NCBI GenBank assembly: GCA_031254095.1
Contig: JAIRVC010000124.1
Span: 1 to 6,963 of the forward strand
Length of the DNA: 6,963 nt
Direction: 5' to 3'
Source: Acidobacteriota bacterium
Lineage (GTDB): Bacteria > Acidobacteriota > UBA6911
The notes beneath the pieces were generated by a model. That model was not told where the DNA came from and did not search any database. It saw nothing but the letters and a program-made list of their open reading frames with translations. Of this stretch, positions 1 to 6,159 are shown one piece after another (the stretch's first letter is position 1; each line of letters begins with the position of its first letter). A program made the position numbers and the translations under genes.

Positions 1-1091
1 AGGCCCTCAATGCTTGATATTTCCGCGCTCCCGCGCACCACAAAAACGCCTTCTTCCTCTTTTGTGACCTGACGCACACGAGCTTCATCCTCGTCCCATA
101 TCTCGCCGACAATTTCCTCGACCAGGTCTTCAATTGTAACGAGTCCGGCTACTCCGCCGAATTCGTCGATGACAATGGCGGTATAGTCTCCGCGTTCCTG
201 CAACTCTTCAAGGAGTTTGGCCACAGGCTTTGTCTCCGGAACGGATATTACAGGCCGTATGATTCCCGTAATTGGATCATTTTCTTTTCCATTTACGTAC
301 TGCGCCAGCAGGCGGCGAATGTGAGCGATTCCGACAATATGATCTATGTCGCCGCGATATATGGGAATACGTGAGTGCCGCCGTTTCACCATCAGGTCGC
401 GCAGTTCGGAAAGTGTCGTTTTTTCGTCGCACGCCACTATCTTCGTGCGCGGCGTCATGACTTCCCGCACCAGCGTGTTTCCGAATTCCACCACTGATTG
501 AATCCGCTTTGTATCTTCTTCTTCCAGAATGCCCTCGTCCTCGCCGGCTTGAAGATATGCCTGTATTTCCTCTTCCGTCGCTTCGTCGTCTTCAGAAGCG
601 TCGCCGCCGTTTTCCAGTTCCAGCCTCGTGCTGCGCCAATTCAATACCTTGTCAAACGGCGATACGATTGGCCACAGAATCAAATGAACAGGTCGAAACG
701 CCGCCAGCAGATTTGCAAGTTTGAGTTCGGGATCGGCCTGCGTCAAAAGGTGCGGCAGAAACTGACGCAGCAGGATCACGATCAGGATATTGACGCCAAA
801 AGCGGCCGCGAGGCCGTAATCCGGCAACAGGTGCATACAGAGATGCGAAATTAAAACTATGACGACCAGCGTCGTCATCTGGATTCCGAAATAGAGCGGC
901 AGTAAAATACGATTTTTGTTTTCAAGCACGACGGAAAGCAGCCGCGATGAGCGATCCTCCGGCTTTTCCGCCATCATGCGCAACGTCAGAAAATTTGACT
1001 GGTCGATTGCGCTCTCGATGATTGAAAAAAACATGAGAAATACCAGAGCCGCTGCCGCCGCGATGAGTTCGACATTTTGTAAAACGGTCAT
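1..1091 (-). CDS. CorC/HlyC-type CBS-domain membrane protein (CNNM/DUF21 family), 3' end cut by window
   Basis: The frame opens with ATG at 1091 and runs off the left edge after 363 codons. Family members are linked to Mg2+/Co2+ efflux or resistance, acting as inner-membrane proteins with cytoplasmic CBS domains. Hydrophobic segments lie at about residues 7-25, 62-85 and 93-115, with a possible fourth at 133-147, matching a DUF21-like N-terminus. An acidic linker (160-195) follows. The CBS pair spans about 205-330, with the typical start VEFGNTLVREVMTPRT (201-216), HSRIPIY (239-245) and IDEFGGVAGLVTIEDLVEEI (308-327). The CorC/HlyC C-terminal domain begins near 345 and is truncated. The start codon overlaps the ybeY stop as ATGA and has only a weak purine-rich stretch before it, so translation is probably coupled to ybeY. 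The DUF21 part is divergent: the usual GNxLVN and GExxPK motifs are not evident. Family assignment is firm from the CBS region; transport activity is inferred and less certain. Confidence 0.88.
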   Translation of the reverse strand, partial: MTVLQNVELIAAAAALVFLMFFSIIESAIDQSNFLTLRMMAEKPEDRSSRLLSVVLENKNRILLPLYFGIQMTTLVVIVLISHLCMHLLPDYGLAAAFGVNILIVILLRQFLPHLLTQADPELKLANLLAAFRPVHLILWPIVSPFDKVLNWRSTRLELENGGDASEDDEATEEEIQAYLQAGEDEGILEEEDTKRIQSVVEFGNTLVREVMTPRTKIVACDEKTTLSELRDLMVKRRHSRIPIYRGDIDHIVGIAHIRRLLAQYVNGKENDPITGIIRPVISVPETKPVAKLLEELQERGDYTAIVIDEFGGVAGLVTIEDLVEEIVGEIWDEDEARVRQVTKEEEGVFVVRGSAEISSIEG

Positions 1092-1585
1092 AGGTCTTTT
1101 TTCAGCCGGATTAATTCGGGGCCGTCCGTAAAAAAACGTCTGCGCATCAGCCGGTTCTGCGTTGCGTCCATTTCTCCGTTGTCTGTCTCGTGATCATATC
1201 CCAGCAGATGCAGCGTTCCGTGAACGATCAGCTTTCGCATTTCACGTTCCGGCGACACGCCGTATTCCGCCGCCCGGCTCGCGGCGATTTCCGGAGCGAT
1301 AACGATTTCACCAAGAAACGGCAGTCCATCGACGATCTCGCCGCCGTAAGCGAAGCTTAATACGTCGGTGGCATGGTCTTTTTTTCGCCATTTGTCGTTC
1401 AGGCGGCGAATCGCCGTCTCGCCGACGAAAATAACCGAAAATTCCCGGTTAGAAATACTCAGGGATTCCGCCAGCGCGGCGCAGAAAATTTTAACCGCGG
1501 AGGAATCAACCCTGACGCGCCGCTGACGGTTCAATATCTGAATCGCGGCCGCCGCCGGAATTTTCTTTTTTGTTTTTAAAATCAT
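1088..1585 (-). CDS. ybeY: Endoribonuclease YbeY (rRNA maturation factor)
   Basis: This 165-residue protein has the defining YbeY zinc motif HGTLHLLGYDH at residues 122-132, with His122, His126 and His132 as the expected metal ligands. The upstream signature ATDVLSFAYG (72-81) and LGEIVIAPEIA (91-101) are also typical. YbeY is a cytoplasmic single-strand endonuclease that takes part in 16S rRNA 3'-end maturation and ribosome quality control. Length is within the family range of roughly 140-170. The family-like part begins near residue 15 (IQILNRQRRVRVD), so the first 14 residues (Lys/Ala-rich) are an unusual lead. I kept the ATG at 1585 because no other ATG lies before the conserved part, although a TTG codon at residue 18 exists. 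The first 80 bases overlap the 3' end of the PgpH-like gene in another frame, and there is no good Shine-Dalgarno sequence, only GGGG one base before the ATG. Reinitiation after the upstream gene is likely. The stop overlaps the next ATG. Confidence 0.93.
   Translation of the reverse strand: MILKTKKKIPAAAAIQILNRQRRVRVDSSAVKIFCAALAESLSISNREFSVIFVGETAIRRLNDKWRKKDHATDVLSFAYGGEIVDGLPFLGEIVIAPEIAASRAAEYGVSPEREMRKLIVHGTLHLLGYDHETDNGEMDATQNRLMRRRFFTDGPELIRLKKDL
1506..1585 (-). other. 80-base out-of-phase overlap of pgpH and ybeY, with an A-rich run
   Basis: The 3' end of the PgpH-like gene and the 5' end of ybeY share 80 bases in different frames. In the pgpH frame they encode a tail rich in Lys, Gly and Ser; in the ybeY frame they encode the Lys/Ala lead and the family-like QILNRQRRVRV. 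Near the start of the overlap the coding strand reads AAAAACAAAAAAGAAAA, which contains the heptamer AAAAAAG. Loss of one A from this run would join the two frames. The overlap follows directly from the frames; any slippage is only a possibility. Confidence 0.8.
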
Positions 1586-3869
1586 ACCCCGGATAGTCTA
1601 TGCGATGATGGAGGGAACCCGCAATAATTTTAAAGAAACTGTTTTTCGCGCGCCTGACGTCCCGCAGGGCGATGTCGCATTCGTCCAGCTGCCCGTCGGC
1701 GACAATGGAGTCAACGACACGGTCTATCATTCCCTCAATCTGCGCCGGTACGGGCGCTTCGCCCAGCGTTCTGGACGCCGCCTCAACGGAGTCCGCCAGC
1801 ATCAGGATCGCGGCTTCACGGCTCTGCGGACGAGGACCCGGATAACGGAAATCCGCCTCTACGATCTTGCTTTTGTCGCCCTTGGCGGCGTCGAGAGCCT
1901 TTTTATAGAAAAAGGTCATAATGCGCGTTCCGTGATGCTGGGGAATCATATCGCTGATGCGCGGAGGCAGTCCGGTCATTTTTGCCAGGTGCAGCCCCTC
2001 CTTGATGTGATTGGAAATAATAAGGCAACTCATGTTCGGCGAAAGTTCTTCGTGTTTGTTGCCGCCATAGCTCTGGTTTTCCACGAAATATTCAGGTTTG
2101 ACCAGTTTGCCTATGTCGTGATAATACGCGGCGACACGCACAACCAGAGGGTTGGCGCCGATGGCTTCGGCCGCGGCTTCGGCGAGCGTCGCCAGCATAA
2201 GACTGTGGTGATACGTCCCCGGCGCCTCAACCGCCAGACGCCGCAAAATGGGAGCGTTAAGGTTGGACAGTTCCAGCAGGCGAACATCCGTAGTTACGCT
2301 AAAAGCGGCTTCAAGCGCCGGCAGCAGCATTGACGCCAGCGCCGAAGCGAACAAGCCGCTCATAAGAGCCAGCGAGGCAATGCCGAGCACATCCGTAAAG
2401 CTCACCGGCGACTGCCGCAGAAGGCCGAGCGCGGTCAGCGTCAGTATGTTGGCGACGCCTATGGTCAGTCCGCTTTTCAGAATCGCCGCGCGATCCTTAT
2501 ATTGACGAATGCTGTAAATGCCGGCGATGCAGCCGATCATTATATATGCCGCGATATCCATGCTGCCGTAAAACAGGCCGGCGACAATCGCGAGAATAAT
2601 CGAGAATATCAATCCTGGATTGATATTCACCAGCAGCGTAATAAGTATCGCGCCGAAGGTGAGCGGAATTCCGTAATAAAGAACAACCGGGTCAAGTATT
2701 CCCTGAAAGCGTTCGCTGAGAATATCGGCCAGCGCCGAGCCGACGCGCAGAACGATAAGTTCAAAAATCAGGACGCAAAGAATAAGTATCGTTCTGCCCC
2801 GTATCCGCCGTACACGGGTCTGGTAGTGCGTCTGGTAATAAAAGAAATAGCGCCAGAGCGTATAGAGCATAATCAGCGCGATGATAAAAAATCCGATCGC
2901 CTGCAAAAACGGCAGTTGCGGCTCGCGCAGGTTGCGCAGAACGTCAAGCTGCCGCTGCGCGCTTTCGGTTACCTGTTCTTCGGCGCGGACAATAAACTGT
3001 CCCTGTCTGATTCGCACCTCAACCGGGCGGACTTTGATGGCGGCCTCCTGCCGCCGCCGGAACGTTTCCGCGTGGTTGAAAACAAGGGTCGTTACGAGCT
3101 GCGATTCCAGATATTGAATGAGCGTCGTTTTTTCCCGCGCGTCCAGACCGGGAATATTCAGGGATGACTGTCTCAGAAATTCTTTTGCGGCGGAAAGATC
3201 GCGTTGCTGCAAGACATCCTGCAACAGGCGCTCCGCCCCTGTCATTCCCTCGCGAACCATGATGCCGGAGCGGTAGTCTCTTAATAATTCGCCGCGGTCG
3301 TCGACGATCCCGTCGCGCAGAATGTCGTTAAGGAGGCGTATGAGACTGTTTTCCAGCATAAAGCTGAAATTGTAACGAAGTAAAACTTCCAGCGTGTCTT
3401 TTGGAAACGTCTCGCCAAGTTTTTCGTGGAGTTCCTGGAGCAGCTTGTTTTGAAATGCCTTTTGGTTGTCGGCTTCGGAAGAAAACGCGTTTTCGGCAAG
3501 GATGTCCCGGGCTCTGGAAAAAGCCGAGGCAAGCAATTTCACCTTGCCGTCTATCAGGTTAATTTCTATCTGATAAAGAGCGGGCACGGCGGCTTCCGCC
3601 TCGGCGCGCTTTGACTCGGTGGCGGCATCGTCGATATAAACAACATCCTGAAATGCGCGGATATCGCGGTCGGCAATCTGTCCCGCTTCGTATCTCGGGA
3701 TGCTCTGATGACGAAAACCGATAAGAACAAGGGAGACAATTATTACCGCCGCCAGTCCGATAAAAGCGTCACGCCTTGAGAGTCCGCTGCGCAAATCCTG
3801 CAACAGAGACTGATGCCATTGCTTTCGCGGTCGCTCCCACTGTTTCCCAAATCCGCTATGACTCGTCAT
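1506..3869 (-). CDS. pgpH: 7TM-HD membrane phosphohydrolase, PgpH family (probable c-di-AMP phosphodiesterase)
   Basis: This 787-residue protein has the complete 7TMR-HDED / 7TM / HD layout. One membrane span lies at about 36-53, followed by a roughly 265-residue extracytoplasmic region (54-318). A helical bundle of about seven spans covers 319-520, and a cytoplasmic HD domain covers about 540-755. HD residues visible are His554/His555 in PGTYHHSL, His584-Asp585 in YYHDIGK, His621 in SNHIKEG, His645-His646 in IPQHHGT and Asp693 in LADSVEAA, so the metal centre looks intact. Listeria PgpH hydrolyses c-di-AMP; activity here is inferred from family. The core ends near RIDYP (756-760), and a 27-residue low-complexity tail follows that overlaps ybeY. 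ATG 3869 is the only start before the first span, with an in-frame TAA upstream. GGAAAGG lies 14 nt before it, a poor spacing. It heads a unit with ybeY and the CorC-like gene. The usual phoH partner is absent, and etfA lies 105 bases upstream. Confidence 0.92.
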   Translation of the reverse strand: MTSHSGFGKQWERPRKQWHQSLLQDLRSGLSRRDAFIGLAAVIIVSLVLIGFRHQSIPRYEAGQIADRDIRAFQDVVYIDDAATESKRAEAEAAVPALYQIEINLIDGKVKLLASAFSRARDILAENAFSSEADNQKAFQNKLLQELHEKLGETFPKDTLEVLLRYNFSFMLENSLIRLLNDILRDGIVDDRGELLRDYRSGIMVREGMTGAERLLQDVLQQRDLSAAKEFLRQSSLNIPGLDAREKTTLIQYLESQLVTTLVFNHAETFRRRQEAAIKVRPVEVRIRQGQFIVRAEEQVTESAQRQLDVLRNLREPQLPFLQAIGFFIIALIMLYTLWRYFFYYQTHYQTRVRRIRGRTILILCVLIFELIVLRVGSALADILSERFQGILDPVVLYYGIPLTFGAILITLLVNINPGLIFSIILAIVAGLFYGSMDIAAYIMIGCIAGIYSIRQYKDRAAILKSGLTIGVANILTLTALGLLRQSPVSFTDVLGIASLALMSGLFASALASMLLPALEAAFSVTTDVRLLELSNLNAPILRRLAVEAPGTYHHSLMLATLAEAAAEAIGANPLVVRVAAYYHDIGKLVKPEYFVENQSYGGNKHEELSPNMSCLIISNHIKEGLHLAKMTGLPPRISDMIPQHHGTRIMTFFYKKALDAAKGDKSKIVEADFRYPGPRPQSREAAILMLADSVEAASRTLGEAPVPAQIEGMIDRVVDSIVADGQLDECDIALRDVRRAKNSFFKIIAGSLHHRIDYPGYDFKNKKENSGGGRDSDIEPSAARQG

Positions 3870-3896
3870 CGGGGTGTAACTGGCCTTTCCAGCCCG

Positions 3897-3941
3897 GAAG
3901 TTTTACGGGCGGACAAGTAATGCGTCCGTCCGTAAAACTTC
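3897..3941. repeat. Inverted repeat, 18-base arms and 9-base spacer, between etfA and pgpH
   Basis: The arms are 3897-3914 and 3924-3941, around the spacer AAGTAATGC. They match at 17 of 18 positions; the exception pairs G3909 with T3929, a G-U wobble in plus-strand RNA and a C-A mismatch in minus-strand RNA. The right arm contains the short tandem GTCCGTCCG. It does not look like an intrinsic terminator in either direction: the stem base is TTTT on the 5' side and AAAA on the 3' side, and no T-run follows it. It begins one base downstream of a TATAAT on the minus strand, so an operator or 5'-leader stem-loop for the PgpH-like gene is the most natural reading. A remnant of a small mobile repeat is the alternative. 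Confidence 0.8.
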
Positions 3942-3942
3942 G

Positions 3943-3971
3943 ATTATACCGGACTGGTGAAAAAACAACAC
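3943..3971 (-). promoter_or_regulatory. Candidate promoter for the pgpH-ybeY-corC unit
   Basis: A perfect -10 hexamer TATAAT is read on the minus strand at 3948-3943, just after the etfA stop. The -35 position at 17-base spacing (3971-3966) is GTGTTG, a weak match to TTGACA, and a run of six T lies in the spacer. There is no TG extension of the -10. The expected start, around 3935-3937, falls inside the right arm of the inverted repeat. A weak -35 next to a palindrome would suit a regulated promoter, but this is read by eye only. Confidence 0.45.
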
Positions 3972-3974
3972 ACG

Positions 3975-4958
3975 CTACGACTTGAGCTTTTTCACTTCTT
4001 CCGTCAGAGCCGGCACGATCTCAAACAGGTCGCCGACAATTCCGTAGTCGGCGATGCTGAGAATCGGAGCTTCCGGATCTTTATTGATCGCGACAATGTA
4101 CTTGGAAGAAGACATGCCGGCAAGATGCTGAATCGCGCCGCTGATGCCGCAGGCGACATACATGTTCGGCGACACGGTTTTGCCGGTCTGTCCCACTTGG
4201 TGGGAATAATCTATCCAGCCGGCGTCCACTGCGGCGCGTGAAGCGCCCATTGCGCCGCCGAAAGCGTCGGCAAGCTTTTCGACGATAGGGAAGTTTTCCG
4301 GGCCTTTCATGCCTCGGCCTCCGGAAACGATTATGCCGGCTTCTGTCAGTTCCTGCTTCTGTCCCGCCGCCGCTTTAGTTTCCTTAACCGAAGCCCGTAT
4401 TTTGTCGGCGCCAAGTTCCGGCGTAAACGCGGCCGCTTCCGCGGAACGTCCCGCGTCAGGAGCGCCAAGCGAGAATACGTTGGGCCTGAGCGTGGCCATG
4501 GCGGGTTCCATTAAAAGGCGTACTTTCGCGTAAGCCTTTCCGGCGTAAATCGGGCGCACGCATTCGAGCTGCGTTCCGTCCGCGACATTCAGTTCGATGC
4601 AATCCTGAGCCAATCCGACTCCGAGTTTTGCCGCCGCGCGCGGAAGGAAATCTCTCCCCATCGACCCGGCCGAACCAAGAATAAAACGCGGCTGTTCCGC
4701 TTTCGCAACCTGCGCCAGCGTCGCGCTGAACGCTTCGGTTGAATAGGTTTTCAGAAGATCGTGCGCCGCGCTGACGACCCGGTCAGCTCCGTAAGCGGCC
4801 AGATTTTCCGAAGCGTCTCCAGAAGCGCCGATGCGCAACGCCGTTACGGAAGCGCCGATCTGATCCGCCAGTTTGCGCGCCGCGGATAGAGCTTCCAACG
4901 ACGGCTTCTTTACCTTGCCGTCTCTTTCCTCAATAAATACTAAAATTCCCTGAGCCAT
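3975..4958 (-). CDS. etfA: Electron transfer flavoprotein, alpha subunit
   Basis: This 327-residue protein pairs with EtfB to form a soluble FAD-carrying heterodimer that passes electrons between flavin dehydrogenases, such as acyl-CoA dehydrogenases, and a quinone reductase or other partner. The N-terminal adenine-nucleotide-like fold covers about 1-190. The C-terminal FAD domain shows SGGRG (212-216), GASRAAVDAGW (238-248), QVGQTGKTVSPNMY (254-267), GISGAIQH (271-278) and INKDPEAPI (291-299), all standard FAD-contact motifs. Length is normal for the family and nothing appears broken. The start is fixed by a strong GAGGAGGAG two bases before ATG 4958, and the gap to etfB is 31 bases. No ferredoxin-like extension is present at the N-terminus. 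Whether the pair is bifurcating or classical cannot be settled here: no acyl-CoA dehydrogenase, ETF-quinone oxidoreductase or Fix gene lies in the window. Confidence 0.95.
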   Translation of the reverse strand: MAQGILVFIEERDGKVKKPSLEALSAARKLADQIGASVTALRIGASGDASENLAAYGADRVVSAAHDLLKTYSTEAFSATLAQVAKAEQPRFILGSAGSMGRDFLPRAAAKLGVGLAQDCIELNVADGTQLECVRPIYAGKAYAKVRLLMEPAMATLRPNVFSLGAPDAGRSAEAAAFTPELGADKIRASVKETKAAAGQKQELTEAGIIVSGGRGMKGPENFPIVEKLADAFGGAMGASRAAVDAGWIDYSHQVGQTGKTVSPNMYVACGISGAIQHLAGMSSSKYIVAINKDPEAPILSIADYGIVGDLFEIVPALTEEVKKLKS

Positions 4959-4960
4959 TT

Positions 4961-4969
4961 CTCCTCCTC
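4961..4969 (-). promoter_or_regulatory. Strong ribosome binding site of etfA
   Basis: GAGGAGGAG on the minus strand ends two bases before the etfA ATG, and its central GGAGG has a 4-base spacing. It is the strongest Shine-Dalgarno sequence in the window apart from that of acpP. Confidence 0.75.
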
Positions 4970-4989
4970 AAATGATGTATGGCGATTGC

Positions 4990-5766
4990 CTAGATAACCT
5001 TCGCTTCCTCATGCAGCAGCTTGACCAGTTGCGGAACGGTTTCCGCCACGTCGCCTTTGAGGATTTTTCCCGGAGGCCGGGACGGAGGCATGGTAATAAG
5101 TTCAACCGCGACGCGCGGCTTCAGGTCGTCCGCAGCTATGCCCAGATCGGCGGGCGTCTGCACCGTGATTGTCTTTTTCTTGGCGGCCATGATTCCCTTG
5201 AGGGACGCGAGACGGGGAGTGTTCAATCCCTTTTGTGCCGTAACAACGGCGGGCAGGGTTCCTTCCACTACTTCCTGCGCGCCTTCAATATCACGTTCGG
5301 CCCGGAACGTCCCGTCGGCCAAATCCAGTTTTGTAACCACGGAAACCTGCGGCATATCAAGCTCTTCCGCGACAACCGACGGCACCTGTCCGTTATCCAC
5401 GCCGATGGCGTGTTTGCCGAAAAGAACCAGATCCGGCGTAAGAGTGCGGCAGACTTTGGCCAGCACCTTGCCGATGACAAATGAATCAGCGTTTTCGAGC
5501 GCCGGGTCGTTGACGAGTACGGCGGAATCCGCGCCCATCGCCAGGCAGGTGCGCAGTCCCTGTGTCGCGGTTTCCGCGCCCGCGCCTACCACAATTACCT
5601 CTCCGCCGAGCTTTTCTTTGATCTTCAGGGCTTCCTCCACGGCGAATTCGTCGTATGGATTCACCACAAAAGCAACTCCGGTCAGATCGACGGCCTTTCC
5701 ATTCCCGGCGATTTTCATTTTAATTGCGGTATCCGGAACATATTTGACGCAAACAACAATCTTCAT
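4990..5766 (-). CDS. etfB: Electron transfer flavoprotein, beta subunit
   Basis: This 258-residue protein is the partner of EtfA and binds AMP or a second flavin in the mature dimer. Family features are the start MKIVVCVKYVPDTA (1-14), NPYDEFAVEEALKIKE (36-51), GLRTCLAMGAD (70-80), LVLFGKHAIGVDNGQV (113-128), and the ETF-beta signature region DIEGAQEVVEGTLPAV (159-174) leading to LNTPRLASLKGIMAAKKK (181-198). The nucleotide loop reads AIGVDNGQ, where many ETF-beta proteins have an AID-x-D form, so one of the two acidic positions is Gly here. Length is typical. The ATG at 5766 is preceded by GGAG at a 7-base spacing. It lies 26 bases after acpP and 31 before etfA, consistent with one acpP-etfB-etfA transcript. 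The ETF family call is secure; its dehydrogenase partner is unknown. Confidence 0.95.
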   Translation of the reverse strand: MKIVVCVKYVPDTAIKMKIAGNGKAVDLTGVAFVVNPYDEFAVEEALKIKEKLGGEVIVVGAGAETATQGLRTCLAMGADSAVLVNDPALENADSFVIGKVLAKVCRTLTPDLVLFGKHAIGVDNGQVPSVVAEELDMPQVSVVTKLDLADGTFRAERDIEGAQEVVEGTLPAVVTAQKGLNTPRLASLKGIMAAKKKTITVQTPADLGIAADDLKPRVAVELITMPPSRPPGKILKGDVAETVPQLVKLLHEEAKVI

Positions 5767-5773
5767 GATACGT

Positions 5774-5777
5774 CTCC
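5774..5777 (-). promoter_or_regulatory. Ribosome binding site of etfB
   Basis: GGAG on the minus strand, within ACGGAGACG, sits 7 bases before ATG 5766 in the 26-base acpP-etfB gap. It supports independent initiation of etfB within the shared transcript. Confidence 0.6.
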
Positions 5778-5792
5778 GTTATTTTTAGTTAT

Positions 5793-6029
5793 TTATTTGT
5801 GCGAATTTACGTAATCGACGGCGTTCTGCACCGTCTTGATTTTCTCGGCGGCCTCGTCTGGAATCTCAATGCCGAAAGCCTCCTCGAAAGCCATCACAAG
5901 TTCGATCGTATCAAGAGAATCCGCGCCAAGATCATCGACAAACGACGCGTTGCCTGTCACTTCCGATTCATTGACGCCCAATTGCTCTACAATGATAGAT
6001 TTCACTTTTTCTTCTACGGATGATGCCAT
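5793..6029 (-). CDS. acpP: Acyl carrier protein
   Basis: This 78-residue acidic protein carries the growing acyl chain in fatty-acid synthesis on a 4'-phosphopantetheine arm. The attachment motif [19 protein letters not shown] (32-50) has the modified serine at residue 38, followed by [22 protein letters not shown] (53-74, helix III to IV), as in type II ACPs. Length equals the usual 75-80. I chose ATG 6029 (MASSVEEK) rather than ATG 6044: the longer form would place the ribosome binding site GGGAGGA inside the coding sequence, whereas ATG 6029 has it at ideal spacing. Upstream is plsX, a common neighbour. Downstream is etfB, where fabF would be expected. A promoter candidate lies about 70-100 bases before the start. 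A substrate other than the housekeeping fatty-acid pathway is possible but not indicated by the sequence. Confidence 0.96.
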   Translation of the reverse strand: MASSVEEKVKSIIVEQLGVNESEVTGNASFVDDLGADSLDTIELVMAFEEAFGIEIPDEAAEKIKTVQNAVDYVNSHK

Positions 6030-6035
6030 CACCAT

Positions 6036-6042
6036 TCCTCCC
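6036..6042 (-). promoter_or_regulatory. Ribosome binding site that decides the acpP start
   Basis: GGGAGGA on the minus strand lies 6 bases before ATG 6029, and its core GGAGG has a 7-base spacing. It overlaps the codons right after the upstream ATG 6044 and touches the ATG at 6035, which argues against both as starts. Confidence 0.75.
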
Positions 6043-6100
6043 ATTTATTTATTTGCGGAACAAGGCCGCGTTGAATCCAAGATTTATTTAAAGATTGGTT

Positions 6101-6129
6101 ATTGTAATGTCGATTTCCTTTTGAAGCAA
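6101..6129 (-). promoter_or_regulatory. Candidate promoter for acpP-etfB-etfA
   Basis: On the minus strand TTGCTT (6129-6124) and TACAAT (6106-6101) are separated by exactly 17 bases, in the 130-base gap between plsX and acpP. The -10 matches consensus at five of six positions and the -35 at three. The remainder of the gap is A/T-rich. A small inverted repeat GAAGC-AAGC-GCTTC (6123-6136) covers the -35. No T-run follows it, so I do not call a plsX terminator. The gap also allows read-through from plsX. Confidence 0.45.
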
Positions 6130-6159
6130 GCGCTTCCTTGGCCCGTATACTGGGTTCCC

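Larger units (their letters stand above)
5789..6055. repeat. 11-base direct repeat on both sides of acpP
   Basis: CAAATAAATAA (minus strand) occurs at 6045-6055, just before the acpP ribosome binding site, and again at 5789-5799, across the acpP stop codon. Both copies are A/T-rich and of low complexity, so chance is a fair explanation. The listed span covers both copies and the gene between them. Confidence 0.4.

Noticed and set aside
1124..1133. GTCCGTAAAA in ybeY matching part of the inverted-repeat arm near 3930
   Set aside because: It is a 10-base match inside a coding region without a second arm, best explained by chance.
1605..3167. Plus-strand frames of 242 and 221 residues opposite the PgpH-like gene
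   Set aside because: They are rich in Arg, Gln and Asn without hydrophobic pattern or motif, and mirror a long conserved gene.
3897..3941. Inverted repeat as a Rho-independent terminator of etfA
   Set aside because: Neither direction has a T-run after the stem, and the T and A runs at the stem base are in the reverse order to a typical terminator.
5021..5788. A 255-residue plus-strand frame antisense to nearly all of etfB
   Set aside because: It is a shadow of etfB: Ser/Thr/Arg-rich with no domain, and the opposite strand carries full ETF-beta motifs.
6030..6044. ATG 6044 as the acpP start, adding five residues
   Set aside because: It would place the ribosome binding site inside the gene and has no such site of its own; ATG 6029 gives the standard ACP length and spacing.
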